Assembly (NCBI GenBank): GCA_965603495.1
Contig: CBFDDF010000008.1
Coordinates: forward strand, 1 to 64,000
Source of the DNA: Thiomicrorhabdus sp965603495
GTDB lineage: Bacteria; Pseudomonadota; Gammaproteobacteria; Thiomicrospirales; Thiomicrospiraceae
DNA: 64,000 nucleotides
Direction of reading: 5' to 3'
The translations under genes and the position numbers were made by a program. Numbering within the stretch: the first letter of the stretch is position 1; each line of letters opens with the position of its first letter. Of the stretch, positions 26,040 through 35,768 are shown piece by piece. Below the pieces are notes generated by a model, which was not told the DNA's origin, ran no database searches, and worked only from the letters and a program-made list of their open reading frames with translations.

Positions 26040-26753
26040 TTACAGGTTATCCAGAGCATCAATCGCGAACTCAGCCGCTTTTTGCTCTGCTTTACGTCGA
26101 TTCGAAGCTGTTGCTTCAAATTTGGTATTCAATTTTTCTACGAAACAGGAGACCGTAAACTGTTGTGCGTGTGCCGCGCCATTCACGCTGATAATGCTAT
26201 ATTCTGGCAAAGGTTGATTATCCGACTGCAACCACTCTTGCAAACGAGTCTTAGCATCTTTACCGACTTTTTTCGGATCTAACACTTGTAAACGGCCATC
26301 ATACAAACGATTCACCAGCTCACGACACGCATCCAAGCCACTGTCTTCATAGACGGATGCAATAATAGCCTCTACGGCATCAGCGATAATCGAATCACGT
26401 CTAAAGCCACCACTTTTTAGCTCTCCCGGCCCTAAAACCAGATAATCACTCAAGTTATACTCTCGACCAATCACCGCCAGAGTGTCGCCTTTAACCAAAT
26501 GCGCTCTGACACGACTCATATCCCCTTCAGCTAAGTTTGAAAACTGATGAAACAGAATGTCCGCAATCATGAAGTTAACCAAACTGTCGCCTAAAAACTC
26601 TAATCGTTCATTGTTTTTTGAACCAACACTACAATGGGTCAACGCATGTTGTAAAAATGAAATATCTTGATATTCATAATTCAACTTTAGGGCCAATTGT
26701 CTTAATTTAGCCAAGCGTTCGACAGAGAGTTTTTCGGTTTTCTTTGCCGCCAT
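26040..26753 (-). CDS. rnc: Ribonuclease III
   Basis: RNase III cleaves double-stranded RNA in rRNA and mRNA processing. The signature NERLEFLGDSLVNFM is present, with an acidic catalytic SIIADAVEAIIASVYEDSG, and a C-terminal dsRNA-binding domain (about 160-235; RRKAEQKAAEFAIDAL). The ATG at 26753 (237 residues) directly follows the lepB stop, in the sequence TAAAATG. An upstream TTG at 26762 would overlap lepB and is less likely. Confidence 0.97.
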   Translation of the reverse strand: MAAKKTEKLSVERLAKLRQLALKLNYEYQDISFLQHALTHCSVGSKNNERLEFLGDSLVNFMIADILFHQFSNLAEGDMSRVRAHLVKGDTLAVIGREYNLSDYLVLGPGELKSGGFRRDSIIADAVEAIIASVYEDSGLDACRELVNRLYDGRLQVLDPKKVGKDAKTRLQEWLQSDNQPLPEYSIISVNGAAHAQQFTVSCFVEKLNTKFEATASNRRKAEQKAAEFAIDALDNL

Positions 26754-26754
26754 T

Positions 26755-27525
26755 TTAGTCAATCCCCTGACCTAAACGATTCAGGTGCACGCCACCATCC
26801 CAGTTCATCCAAATTCCAAACGCCTTACCTTTGATGTTTTTCTCTGGAACAAAGCCCCAGAAACGACTGTCATTACTGTGGTCACGGTTATCGCCCATCA
26901 TAAAGTAATGCCCTTCAGGAACAATAACTGTTTGGAGGTCTAAACTAGACTTATCCATATCCAACAAAACTTCATGTGTCGTGCCATTTGGAAAAGTCTC
27001 TTTAACAACCGATGCACCGTTCATAACCGAACCAGAATCAGTACCGACGTACTTCCCAACCAATTCACCATTAACGGCATCGCCATTAATGAAAATAGTA
27101 CGACTGATATAGGTAATCTCATCGCCAGGTAGACCGACAACACGTTTAATGTAGTCAACCGCTGGATCATTAGGATATTTAAAGACGACAACATCACCAC
27201 GCTCTGGGTTGCTGACCGGAATAACAGTGGTTTGTATAACCGGTAACTTAACACCGTATGCGAATTTATTAACCGCAATAAAATCCCCAATCTGCAATGT
27301 CGGATACATAGAACCAGATGGAATTCTAAAAGGTTCAATAATAAAAGATCTTAAGACCAATACAACCAAAAACACTGGAAATAATGAACGCGCATATTCC
27401 ACCAAGATAGGTTCTTTGACGGTCATCATGGCACTTTGACGTTTTGGACGCCAAATAATGCGGTCGACATAGGTGATTACCCCTGTAATCGCGGTGATAA
27501 TGACAAGAATAAGTTCAAAACTCAT
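26755..27525 (-). CDS. lepB: Signal peptidase I
   Basis: LepB removes Sec and Tat signal peptides at the periplasmic face of the inner membrane. Two N-terminal membrane segments are visible. The catalytic serine S72 is in FRIPSGSMYPTLQIGD and the lysine base is in DYIKRVVGLPGDE; MGDNRDHSNDSRFWGFVPE is box E. The 256-residue length is shorter than E. coli (324) but normal for this group. The ATG overlaps the lepA stop (TAATG), so translation is coupled. Confidence 0.97.
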   Translation of the reverse strand: MSFELILVIITAITGVITYVDRIIWRPKRQSAMMTVKEPILVEYARSLFPVFLVVLVLRSFIIEPFRIPSGSMYPTLQIGDFIAVNKFAYGVKLPVIQTTVIPVSNPERGDVVVFKYPNDPAVDYIKRVVGLPGDEITYISRTIFINGDAVNGELVGKYVGTDSGSVMNGASVVKETFPNGTTHEVLLDMDKSSLDLQTVIVPEGHYFMMGDNRDHSNDSRFWGFVPEKNIKGKAFGIWMNWDGGVHLNRLGQGID

Positions 27526-29330
27526 TAAGATTCTCCCGTGCTCAAAATGGCTAAGAAAGCTTCTTGCGGAAGCTCGACATTACCGACTAACTTCATGCGT
27601 TTCTTACCTTCTTTCTGTTTCTGTAATAATTTTTTCTTACGCGACACATCGCCACCATAACATTTGGCAGTTACATTTTTACGTAACGCTTTAACGTTGG
27701 CGCGGCCAATGACTTTAGCCCCAATGGCTGCTTGAATGGCGACATCAAACATCTGACGAGGAATAACATCCTTCAATTTATCAACAATCACTTTACCGCG
27801 CTGTGCGGCAAACGCTCGGTGAACAATCACCCCCAACGCATCGACTTTCTCACCATTGATTAGGAAGTCCATTCGAACTAAGTCATCTTGTTGGAACCGT
27901 TTAAATTCATAATCCATTGAGGCGTAACCGCGACTACACGACTTAAGACGATCAAAGAAATCAAGTACCACTTCGTTTAACGGCAGTTCATAATTTATGG
28001 AAACTTGACCACCCGAATATAGCATATCTTTTTGGACGCCGCGTTTTTCGATACACAACTTCATAACCGCCCCCACATGCTCATGGGGTACTAGAATATT
28101 CGCCTGAATGATTGGCTCACGAATCGCTTCAACCAAACTCATATCTGGAAGTTCTGATGGATTATCAATTGTTATGATTTCGCCATTTTTCAGTTCTACT
28201 TCGTAGATAACCGTTGGCGCGGTCACAATCAAATCAATATTATATTCACGTTCTAAACGTTCTTGAACGATTTCCATGTGTAGCATACCTAAGAAACCAC
28301 AACGGAAACCAAAGCCTAAGGCTTCAGAGCTTTCTGGTTCAAAGTGCAAAGCTGCATCGTTCAAGCGTAATTTACGTAATGACTCACGCAGATCTTCATA
28401 CTGCTCAGAAGAGACTGGAAAAATCCCGGCAAAAACGCGCGGTTGTGCGGGCGCAAATCCAGGCAACGCTTCTACATCGGGTTTAGAGGCATCGACCAAA
28501 GTATCACCAACCGGCGCACCGTCAATGTCTTTAATACCTGACGTCACATAACCCACCTCTCCCGCACTTAAGTAAGGCGTTGACTTGCGCTTTGGCGTAA
28601 ATATACCGACATCATCGACCAAATATTCTTCTTTCGTCGACATGACTTTCATTTTGGTTTTCTTACCAATACGACCGTCAATGACACGAACCAATGAAAC
28701 CACACCTAGGTAGTTATCAAACCAAGAATCAATAATAAGGGCTTTTAAGGGGGCATTTAAATCACCCGTTGGCGGTGGTATTTTAGCCACAATATCTTCT
28801 AGCGTTTCTTTAATACCGATTCCTGCTTTGGCACTTGCGCGCACTGCATCAGAGGCTGAAACACCGATAATCTCTTCGACTTCTTCAATTACGCGATCAG
28901 GTTCGGCAGAAGGCAGATCAATTTTATTCAATACCACTAAGACTTCTAAGCCTTGCTCAATCGCCGTATAACAGTTCGCCACAGTTTGCGCTTCAACCCC
29001 TTGAGAGGCATCCACAACCAACAAAGCACCTTCACAAGCCGCCAAAGAACGCGAGACTTCATATGAGAAATCAACATGTCCCGGAGTGTCGATAAAGTTC
29101 AGCTGATAGGTTTCACCATCATCCGCTTTGTAATTTAGGGTCACACTCTGCGCTTTAATGGTTATACCGCGCTCTTTCTCAATATCCATTGAATCAAGTA
29201 CTTGTGCTTGCATCTCGCGATCTGATAAACCGCCACACAGGTGGATAAATCGATCGGCAATCGTTGATTTACCGTGATCGATATGGGCAATAATCGAGAA
29301 GTTACGAATGTGTTTTAAATCGTCTGACAT
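27525..29330 (-). CDS. lepA: Elongation factor 4 (LepA)
   Basis: LepA is a translational GTPase acting on ribosomes during assembly or stress. G1 AHIDHGKST and G3 DTPGHVDF are near the N-terminus, G4 is NKIDLPSA, and the LepA-specific C-terminal domain (AKCYGGDVSRKKKLLQKQKEGKKRMK) is intact. The 601-residue length is typical. It heads the lepA-lepB-rnc-era run. Confidence 0.98.
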   Translation of the reverse strand: MSDDLKHIRNFSIIAHIDHGKSTIADRFIHLCGGLSDREMQAQVLDSMDIEKERGITIKAQSVTLNYKADDGETYQLNFIDTPGHVDFSYEVSRSLAACEGALLVVDASQGVEAQTVANCYTAIEQGLEVLVVLNKIDLPSAEPDRVIEEVEEIIGVSASDAVRASAKAGIGIKETLEDIVAKIPPPTGDLNAPLKALIIDSWFDNYLGVVSLVRVIDGRIGKKTKMKVMSTKEEYLVDDVGIFTPKRKSTPYLSAGEVGYVTSGIKDIDGAPVGDTLVDASKPDVEALPGFAPAQPRVFAGIFPVSSEQYEDLRESLRKLRLNDAALHFEPESSEALGFGFRCGFLGMLHMEIVQERLEREYNIDLIVTAPTVIYEVELKNGEIITIDNPSELPDMSLVEAIREPIIQANILVPHEHVGAVMKLCIEKRGVQKDMLYSGGQVSINYELPLNEVVLDFFDRLKSCSRGYASMDYEFKRFQQDDLVRMDFLINGEKVDALGVIVHRAFAAQRGKVIVDKLKDVIPRQMFDVAIQAAIGAKVIGRANVKALRKNVTAKCYGGDVSRKKKLLQKQKEGKKRMKLVGNVELPQEAFLAILSTGES

Positions 29331-29661
29331 TGATGCTCCAGGTAGTGTCTGTTTGAAAGCGAGTTAAGTCGATTCAAAAAACAGACAATACGGTCTATAA
29401 AAAAAGGGGACTATCGTCCCCTTTCAGCTTATTCTTTAAAACGGATGTTTTTACGTTTATTTACAATGCGTTAGCCTTTAAAGAAAGACTTGTTCACATT
29501 CAATAATAGAATAAGATTTGGTTTAAATTTAATTGCGCGTATTTTACGCTAATTTATGACGACTCGCATTGATTAATCGCCACATTATGAACAATGTAAA
29601 CTTAACCGAGTTCAAGAACCCCCTTTCTCAATATTTAATAAAGATAAGCGTCCATAAAACC
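29331..29661. other. 331-base gap between mucD and lepA
   Basis: It contains the mucD terminator (29399-29424). The AT-rich part around 29480-29560 should include the promoter of the lepA operon. No gene is seen. Confidence 0.5.
29399..29424 (-). terminator. Rho-independent terminator after mucD
   Basis: On the minus strand the stem AAAGGGGAC/GTCCCCTTT with a GATA loop is followed by a run of T. It separates the mucD transcript from the lepA operon. Confidence 0.85.
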
Positions 29662-31116
29662 TTACTGATCTAAAATCAAAGGTAAGAACAAAGAGCGGCC
29701 TTCTCTCAATACTCGTACCGCGACAGATCGATTCTTCGGCAAACTCTTTAATAAATTATCTAACATCTTGATATTTTTTACCGGTTTAAAATCAATGGTG
29801 ACAATAACATCACCTTGGCGTAAACCAGTGTTTAAAGCCGGATTTGCAAAGACGTTTACCACCCTTACCCCAAATGGAATTTTCAATTGACTTAAGCTAG
29901 CTTCATCCATCACTTCAACTTCAGCGCCTAAAAGGTTGTGCATCTTACGATTGGCTTGTTCTGCAGCCACAATTTCTGACTTATCCAAAGAAGCCAGTTT
30001 AAGCCTAATCGTCTTCTCCTTACCTTGGCGCAACAACTTAACGCTCACTTTTTTATCAATCGATGTCACACCGACAATCGGTGGTAAATCAGATGATTTA
30101 GCGATCGTTTTGCCATCAAACTCTAAAATAATATCGCCTGGCTGCATTCCTGCTTTTTCCGCTGGCGTATCTGGAAAAACCTCTCCGACTAATGCACCCA
30201 TTGGCTTCACCAACCCAAATGATTCAGACAGTTCACTGGTGACTTCTTGCACTTGAACACCTAGATAACCACGTATGACCTTACCGCCATCTTTTAACTG
30301 ATTAACCACATTCATTGCAATATCGATGGGAATCGAAAAAGACAAACCCATTGCACCGCCACTCTTGCTATAAATCATCGAGTTAATACCGACGACTTCG
30401 CCATCTAAATTAAATAGCGGACCACCCGAGTTTCCTGGATTAATGGCAATATCTGTTTGGATAAATGGCACATAAGTATCTTCAGGCAAAGCACGTCCCA
30501 AAGCGGAAATAATGCCATGCGTCACGGTATTATCCAAGCCAAATGGCTGACCAATTGCCAAAACCCACTGCCCGACCTTGAGTTCCTTCAAAGAACCAAT
30601 TTTGGCAAAAGGTAAATCATTAGCAGAAATTTTCAATAACGCAACATCCGTTCTGGGATCAGAACCAATCACTTTTGCCTTTAACTCTTTACGGTTACGC
30701 ATACGGACAATAATTTCATCTGCACCATCAATAACATGATGATTAGTTAAGATATAGCCATCCGCACTAATCACAAAACCTGAGCCTAGCGAATGGGATC
30801 GTAGCTGCTCTTTAGGCATTTCAGGTTGCTTACCGCCAAACCGATCTCTAAATTGATCTAAACTTCCATCCGGAATTCCGAAAAAATAACGCAACAAGTC
30901 CTCTGGCATCCCCCTGAAGGGTTCTAATTGTTGCGATGGCGCTCTAACAACCTTTTTTGTGGTACTAATATTCACCACCACTTTATTATTCTGCTCGACC
31001 AACTCGGTGAAGTCCGGTAAACCGTAACTATTAGCCGTTGCTGCCGTTACCATCAGAGGCTGAAAACTCAGCCATGCGGTAAGCACTAAGGATGTTAAAA
31101 CTGACATTTTTTTCAC
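29662..31116 (-). CDS. mucD: Periplasmic serine protease, DegP/MucD (HtrA) family
   Basis: This is an HtrA-type quality-control protease of 484 residues. A signal peptide (about 1-26) precedes the trypsin-like domain with the triad H127 (LTNHHVID), D157 (RTDVALL) and S230 (INPGNSGGPLF). Two PDZ domains follow (about 275-370 and 385-480). The position next to rseC matches mucC-mucD of the algU locus, but rpoE/algU, mucA and mucB are missing here. It could equally be called degQ or degP. Confidence 0.93.
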   Translation of the reverse strand: MKKMSVLTSLVLTAWLSFQPLMVTAATANSYGLPDFTELVEQNNKVVVNISTTKKVVRAPSQQLEPFRGMPEDLLRYFFGIPDGSLDQFRDRFGGKQPEMPKEQLRSHSLGSGFVISADGYILTNHHVIDGADEIIVRMRNRKELKAKVIGSDPRTDVALLKISANDLPFAKIGSLKELKVGQWVLAIGQPFGLDNTVTHGIISALGRALPEDTYVPFIQTDIAINPGNSGGPLFNLDGEVVGINSMIYSKSGGAMGLSFSIPIDIAMNVVNQLKDGGKVIRGYLGVQVQEVTSELSESFGLVKPMGALVGEVFPDTPAEKAGMQPGDIILEFDGKTIAKSSDLPPIVGVTSIDKKVSVKLLRQGKEKTIRLKLASLDKSEIVAAEQANRKMHNLLGAEVEVMDEASLSQLKIPFGVRVVNVFANPALNTGLRQGDVIVTIDFKPVKNIKMLDNLLKSLPKNRSVAVRVLREGRSLFLPLILDQ

Positions 31117-31290
31117 AATCGTGTCCCCTTATATTTTCAAAATTTTAGAATGTTTTTTACGAATAATATTTAAAAGCATGCACGGCAAACCTTGCATGAT
31201 GACTAAGTCTAAAAATTTAATTTTCAACCATTTTTACTGAAAAATTTAATAAATTTTCTGAGCATAGTATCTGAGGCTGAGCTCTAAGAC

Positions 31291-31845
31291 TTAGGATTTA
31301 GGCAGACTCATTTCTGGTAACACTGGTTGATAAATTTTATGCGTCAACCACCAGCCCGAAGCAACTCCGAGAAAACCACCCATAATCGCGGCGATATCCG
31401 CACTAGATTCACTCGCATCTAAAAAAAACACACTCAATTGACTAAACATGACTGCAAATAAAAACAAGCCAATCAATGGTACACCGTAGGCCATAAATGA
31501 ATGCTTAATCAATCGTGACTCATCTAGCGTCAATGTGACTTGATCACCCACTTGAACATTGAGCGTGTTTCTAACTTTAATCGCATTCTGAGAAGTATTG
31601 CTAAATAAGGTCGCCAGCGCAGAAGTACCACATCCAGAAGCCGATGAACAGCCACTACAACCTGATTGACGCTGCGCATCGACATAGGCAAACTCGCCCT
31701 CAACAGAGGAAACGATACCTGATTCACGCAATAAATTTGTATCATTCAACGCTTGGTGCTCCTCGACACTTTCCCCTGGATCCTGTCGCGTATTTTCAGT
31801 GGTAAACACAGACTGCTGAGTTTTTTTAGTCATATCTTTATTCAT
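31291..31845 (-). CDS. rseC: SoxR-reducing system / sigma-E regulator RseC family protein
   Basis: RseC/MucC proteins are inner-membrane proteins linked to sigma-E control and to reduction of SoxR. The 184-residue product has the cysteine cluster QSGCSGCSSASGCG (C63, C66, C72), and two membrane segments follow (HSFMAYGVPLIGLFLFAVMF and SSADIAAIMGGFLGVASGWW). A 40-residue polar N-terminal extension precedes the cysteine region; an internal start at Met5 is possible. It is divergent from nadB and about 175 bases before mucD. Confidence 0.88.
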   Translation of the reverse strand: MNKDMTKKTQQSVFTTENTRQDPGESVEEHQALNDTNLLRESGIVSSVEGEFAYVDAQRQSGCSGCSSASGCGTSALATLFSNTSQNAIKVRNTLNVQVGDQVTLTLDESRLIKHSFMAYGVPLIGLFLFAVMFSQLSVFFLDASESSADIAAIMGGFLGVASGWWLTHKIYQPVLPEMSLPKS

Positions 31846-32050
31846 AGCTTAACCACACCCTTTTAATTGCATTAAGTTTATCATCCGATACGCCTAAATA
31901 AGAGCTTATAAAGCCTTACGCCTTTAAAAAAAACGAACCCTAACCAACATTTAAATATAATATGCTACCATTAATGAAATTATTCAAGCTTAGTTCGACA
32001 TTTACATCTCTGGCCAAGTGTCTAACCCACCGTAATTAAAAGGTTCCTGT

Positions 32051-33652
32051 GTGGCTGCATCATCCAAAAATCACAGTCTAAAAACCGACGTTTTAGTCAT
32101 TGGCAGTGGTATTGCCGGACTTTCTGCCGCCCTTAAACTCGCCGCTAACCACACTGTCATTTTGCTCGCCAAAGCCTCTTTAAATGAAAGCAGCACCTAC
32201 TATGCACAAGGCGGAATTGCGGGTGTATTTGACCCTTTTGACAGCATTGAAGCACACATTAATGACACACTAGACGCCGGCGCTGGTCTCTGTGATCCCA
32301 AAGCAGTTGCTATCGTAGCAACCCACGCAGCTGAAGCCATTCAAGAACTGATTGATTTGGGCGTGCCTTTTAGTAAACAATCCGATGGTGAAACGTCCTT
32401 TCCTTTTCATCTGACCCAAGAAGGCGGCCACAGTCATAGACGCGTCATTCATGCCGCTGACCATACTGGACAGTCGGTCATTAATACCTTAATTGCCAAA
32501 GTTAAAACCCATCCTAATATTACTTTACTGCCAGAACATATCTCGATTGATCTGATTTTAAATAAGAAACACAATCGCTGTTTGGGGGCTTACGCTTTAA
32601 ATAAGATTGAGCATAAGATCTATGACATTGCCGCCAGCTTCACAATACTGGCCACCGGTGGTGCCAGTAAAGCTTACCTTTACACGAGCAATCCAGATAC
32701 ATCTACCGGGGATGGCATCGCTATGGCTTGGCGCGCTGGCTGCACCATTGGCAATATGGAATTCAATCAATTTCACCCGACTTGCCTCTATCATCCTAAA
32801 GATCGCTCTTTTCTCATTAGTGAAGCACTGCGCGGTGAAGGTGCAATTCTCAAACTGCCTAATGGCACCGCTTTTATGGCGGACTATGATCAACGGGCAG
32901 ATCTTGCTCCTCGAGATATCGTTGCCAGGGCGATTGACCACGAAATGAAAAAGCACGGGATTGATTGTGTCTATTTAGATATATCGCATAAACCAAGCGA
33001 GGCTATTAAAAGCCACTTCCCAACCATTTACGAACGCTGCCTCAAGGTCGGTATTGATATCACTCGCGAGCCAATTCCCGTGGTACCTGCCGCACACTAT
33101 ACTTGTGGTGGCGTGGTCACGGACTTAGAAGGCCGCACTTCTTTAGCTGGCCTCTATGCGATTGGTGAAACGGCTTATACAGGTCTACATGGCGCGAACC
33201 GCCTTGCGAGCAATTCGCTGGCTGAAGGTTTGGTGTTTGCGAAAATGGCCGCTCAAAGCATTGAAAAAGCCTTTCCTCACGCCACTGAAACAGAAAATGA
33301 AATCAGACCTTGGGATTGTACTGGCATTACTGATCCTGCTGAAAAGGTGCTTATCAGTCACGATTGGGATGAGCTACGCAGAGTCATGTGGGACTATGTC
33401 GGCATCGTTAGAACCAACGAACGTCTCAAAAGAGCCCGCCAACGCTTACGCAACCTGTATAAAGAAATTGATGAGTATTACCATCAGCACACCGTCACCA
33501 GCGACCTCTTAGAATTAAGAAACCTCGTCATGGTTGCTGAATTAATGGTAATGAGTGCACAGCGTCGAAAAGAGAGCCGGGGGTTACACTTTAATCTAGA
33601 CTATCCGCATACCCATAAAAAAGCCAAACCCACTATTTTAAAAGCAAAGTAA
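32051..33652 (+). CDS. nadB: L-aspartate oxidase
   Basis: NadB oxidises L-aspartate to iminoaspartate, the first step of NAD synthesis. The 533-residue flavoprotein has the FAD loop VIGSGIAGLSAAL, the succinate dehydrogenase-like QEGGHSHRRVIHAAD, FNQFHPTCLY, and the active-site region HYTCGGVVTDLEGRTS and GANRLASNSL. The start is a GTG with AAAGG 5 bases upstream. It is divergent from rseC, as in the Pseudomonas nadB-algU neighbourhood, and ends in a clear terminator. Confidence 0.97.
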   Translation: MAASSKNHSLKTDVLVIGSGIAGLSAALKLAANHTVILLAKASLNESSTYYAQGGIAGVFDPFDSIEAHINDTLDAGAGLCDPKAVAIVATHAAEAIQELIDLGVPFSKQSDGETSFPFHLTQEGGHSHRRVIHAADHTGQSVINTLIAKVKTHPNITLLPEHISIDLILNKKHNRCLGAYALNKIEHKIYDIAASFTILATGGASKAYLYTSNPDTSTGDGIAMAWRAGCTIGNMEFNQFHPTCLYHPKDRSFLISEALRGEGAILKLPNGTAFMADYDQRADLAPRDIVARAIDHEMKKHGIDCVYLDISHKPSEAIKSHFPTIYERCLKVGIDITREPIPVVPAAHYTCGGVVTDLEGRTSLAGLYAIGETAYTGLHGANRLASNSLAEGLVFAKMAAQSIEKAFPHATETENEIRPWDCTGITDPAEKVLISHDWDELRRVMWDYVGIVRTNERLKRARQRLRNLYKEIDEYYHQHTVTSDLLELRNLVMVAELMVMSAQRRKESRGLHFNLDYPHTHKKAKPTILKAK

Positions 33653-33678
33653 AGGACTCATTTAAGCTACTTTGAAAC

Positions 33679-33705
33679 AAAAAAAGCGCTATAAGCGCTT
33701 TTTTT
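33679..33705. terminator. Bidirectional terminator between nadB and cheW
   Basis: The stem AAAAAAAGCGCT/AGCGCTTTTTTT with a 3-base loop has T runs on both strands between convergent genes. Confidence 0.85.
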
Positions 33706-33736
33706 ATGATCTAGGTTTAACAACCAATCTGAATCT

Positions 33737-33748
33737 ACCAGGCCTGGT
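33737..33748. repeat. Iterated palindrome ACCAGGCCTGGT, copy 8
   Basis: Exact copy whose last base is the first plus-strand base of the cheW stop codon. Confidence 0.9.
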
Positions 33749-34302
33749 TAGCCATTCCCGGTTGGCATATTGTCATTATCGGACACAATCGCTTCAATCA
33801 AACCTTCGGCTGCCAATTTATCAATATCGATTAAGATAACCATACGGCCTTTTGATTTATTACGGACTTGCGAAGCATCCTCTTGCGCGCTTTCTTGTTC
33901 AGCAAGAGAGTTTTCAATGGTCGCCAAACCTAAGACAAATTGATTCTGGATAGAAGTCGAAATATCAGGTGCCGCTTGCAAGTTATCTATATCAAATACA
34001 TGAACATCGGAAACTGCGTCAACGACTAAACCGACAATTCGCTCTCCTTGACTCGTCAATACATGAACGACAATGACAACAGTGGTGCCGTCATAACTGG
34101 CCTTTAATTTAAACTTTTCACGCAAATCAATAATGGGTACCACGGTGCCACGTAAATCAACCACGCCTTTTACATAGCTAGGCACATTAGGCAAAGGGCT
34201 TGGATCCTTCCAACCCCTAATTTCTTGTACACGAAGAATTTCAACCGCATACTCTTCACTACCGATAATAAAGGTCAAAAATTCTTTATTTGATTCTGCC
34301 AC
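33748..34302 (-). CDS. CheW-like chemotaxis adaptor
   Basis: CheW couples chemoreceptors to the CheA kinase. The 184-residue protein shows EFLTFIIGSEEYAVEILRVQEI, YVKGVVDLRGTVVPIIDLREKF and VGLVVDAVSDV, the standard CheW core. An acidic polar insert (about 133-150; AEQESAQEDASQVRNKSKG) separates the last strand. The start is a GTG with GGAG about 8 bases upstream. No other che gene is nearby, so it may be an auxiliary CheW or the adaptor for the MCP in this window. Confidence 0.93.
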   Translation of the reverse strand: MAESNKEFLTFIIGSEEYAVEILRVQEIRGWKDPSPLPNVPSYVKGVVDLRGTVVPIIDLREKFKLKASYDGTTVVIVVHVLTSQGERIVGLVVDAVSDVHVFDIDNLQAAPDISTSIQNQFVLGLATIENSLAEQESAQEDASQVRNKSKGRMVILIDIDKLAAEGLIEAIVSDNDNMPTGNG

Positions 34303-34529
34303 GTTCTGTCTCCGCTAAACGATAATCGGTTTCACTTAATAAAGCATTTCTGCTCATTAAACTCACCTTTGAACAATGAGTGTTTCCATACTACTATACT
34401 TAGCATAGAATTCAACTGGTTTTAGTGTTGTTTGTTAATGTATGAACGCAAGAAATAAGCCAAGATGTTTTGTGATTTTAAGGTCCTACTGTATCATCTG
34501 CAAACAGTTTAAGAATGAAGGAAAATGCA

Positions 34530-35615
34530 ATGAATTCAAGCGACACTTTAGACCCACAATGGCTAGCCCTTTTAGCATCACAAAATGCTCAATTTGATGA
34601 ATCAGGCAAAATAGTCACATTCGGACAAGCCGAATTGGAACGTTTTTTAATCAAAAATGGCCCTGTGTTAACGAGTCTAACCCACCAAGCATTGCTTAAA
34701 GTAACAGGGAGCGAAGCAGAGACTTTTTTGCAAGGCCAGTTAAGCAATGACCTTAAAGAAGTCACGGACACCCATGCTCAACTTTCTGCCTATTGTGATC
34801 CACAAGGCCAAGTTCTTGCATTGTTCTTAATCTTTAAATACCAAGGTGACTTCTATTTAAATTTTGATGGTTCTTTAAAAGAATCTATTCTCAAACGTTT
34901 ACGCATGTTTGTGATGCGTGCTGACGTTCAATTCACCGATGTTTCTGACAGCCTCATCCAGATTGGTTTTGCCGGTGAGTTTGGTGATTTGGATATTCAA
35001 CGTCGTTTAAACACCAAGGTAAAAGACGTTTATGAAACTGGTTATATCGATATTGATGGTATGCGGGATGTCTGCGTCGTTAAAGTACCCGGCCCTTACC
35101 ATCGCTATGCACTATTTGGTCCAGCTGATCAAATGACCGAAACGTGGAAAAGCCTGCGTAGCAATGCCGATTTAACCAACTCTTATGATTGGAATCTGCT
35201 CAATATTGCCGCCGGAGTCCCCGAGGTTAATTCAGAGACAACCGCAAGTTTTATCGCGCAATTTTTAAACCTAGATAAGCTGGATGCAATTAACTTCAAA
35301 AAAGGCTGTTTTCCTGGGCAAGAAATTATTGCGCGCATGCATTATCGCGGTAAAGTCACCAAACGTATGTTCCGTATTCGCTTTGAAGAGACGCTTGAAT
35401 TAAAGGCTGGTGAAGCACTGGTTCTAAAAGACTCAAACAATAAGAGTCACAAGCTGACTGTTATCAGTACGAATCCGGATATTTATAATGGTAGCCTTTG
35501 TTTAGCCGTGGGAACTTTAAAGTCTTTGGAAGCGGTTGAAGGCGATTTGGTGACCGAATCAGGCTCTCCAGCCATTCTTGAGCCACTGCCTTATTCGGTT
35601 ACAGACGACGAATAA
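34530..35615 (+). CDS. ygfZ: tRNA-modifying/Fe-S assembly folate-binding protein YgfZ
   Basis: YgfZ uses folate to support some iron-sulfur enzymes such as MiaB. The family signature is KGCFPGQEIIARMHYRGKVTKR. The N-terminal part resembles the aminomethyltransferase (GcvT) fold: ALLKVTGSEAETFLQGQLSND and FLIFKYQGDFYLNFD. I chose the ATG at 34530 (361 residues) because AAGGA lies 8 bases upstream; the ATG at 34515 lacks one. It is divergent from cheW and converges on lysS. Confidence 0.92.
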   Translation: MNSSDTLDPQWLALLASQNAQFDESGKIVTFGQAELERFLIKNGPVLTSLTHQALLKVTGSEAETFLQGQLSNDLKEVTDTHAQLSAYCDPQGQVLALFLIFKYQGDFYLNFDGSLKESILKRLRMFVMRADVQFTDVSDSLIQIGFAGEFGDLDIQRRLNTKVKDVYETGYIDIDGMRDVCVVKVPGPYHRYALFGPADQMTETWKSLRSNADLTNSYDWNLLNIAAGVPEVNSETTASFIAQFLNLDKLDAINFKKGCFPGQEIIARMHYRGKVTKRMFRIRFEETLELKAGEALVLKDSNNKSHKLTVISTNPDIYNGSLCLAVGTLKSLEAVEGDLVTESGSPAILEPLPYSVTDDE

Positions 35616-35638
35616 AGCAGGAAATAAAGCATAAAAGC

Positions 35639-35688
35639 AAAAAGCCCGTTAAAGTGGCCAGGCCTGGTCACTTTAACGGGCTTTTTTT
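35639..35688. terminator. Bidirectional terminator built around an iterated palindrome
   Basis: Perfect 18-base arms (AAAAAGCCCGTTAAAGTG and its complement) flank GCCAGGCCTGGT, giving a 50-base near-perfect inverted repeat with T runs on both strands. It lies between the convergent ygfZ and lysS. Confidence 0.9.
35657..35668. repeat. Iterated palindrome core CCAGGCCTGG, copy 9
   Basis: The core is exact and one outer base is changed (GCCAGGCCTGGT). It forms the tip of the bidirectional terminator. Confidence 0.85.
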
Positions 35689-35768
35689 ATGCACGAGATA
35701 TGCACTCGACTTAGCAAAATCTTCCAGCCCTATTTCAGGCTAGAAAATTCATCACCAAATGTTAGCTT

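Noticed and set aside
29346..29391. Inverted repeat of TGTCTGTTT-like arms upstream of lepA
   Set aside because: The arms differ in length by inserted A bases, and the nearby terminator explains the structure better.
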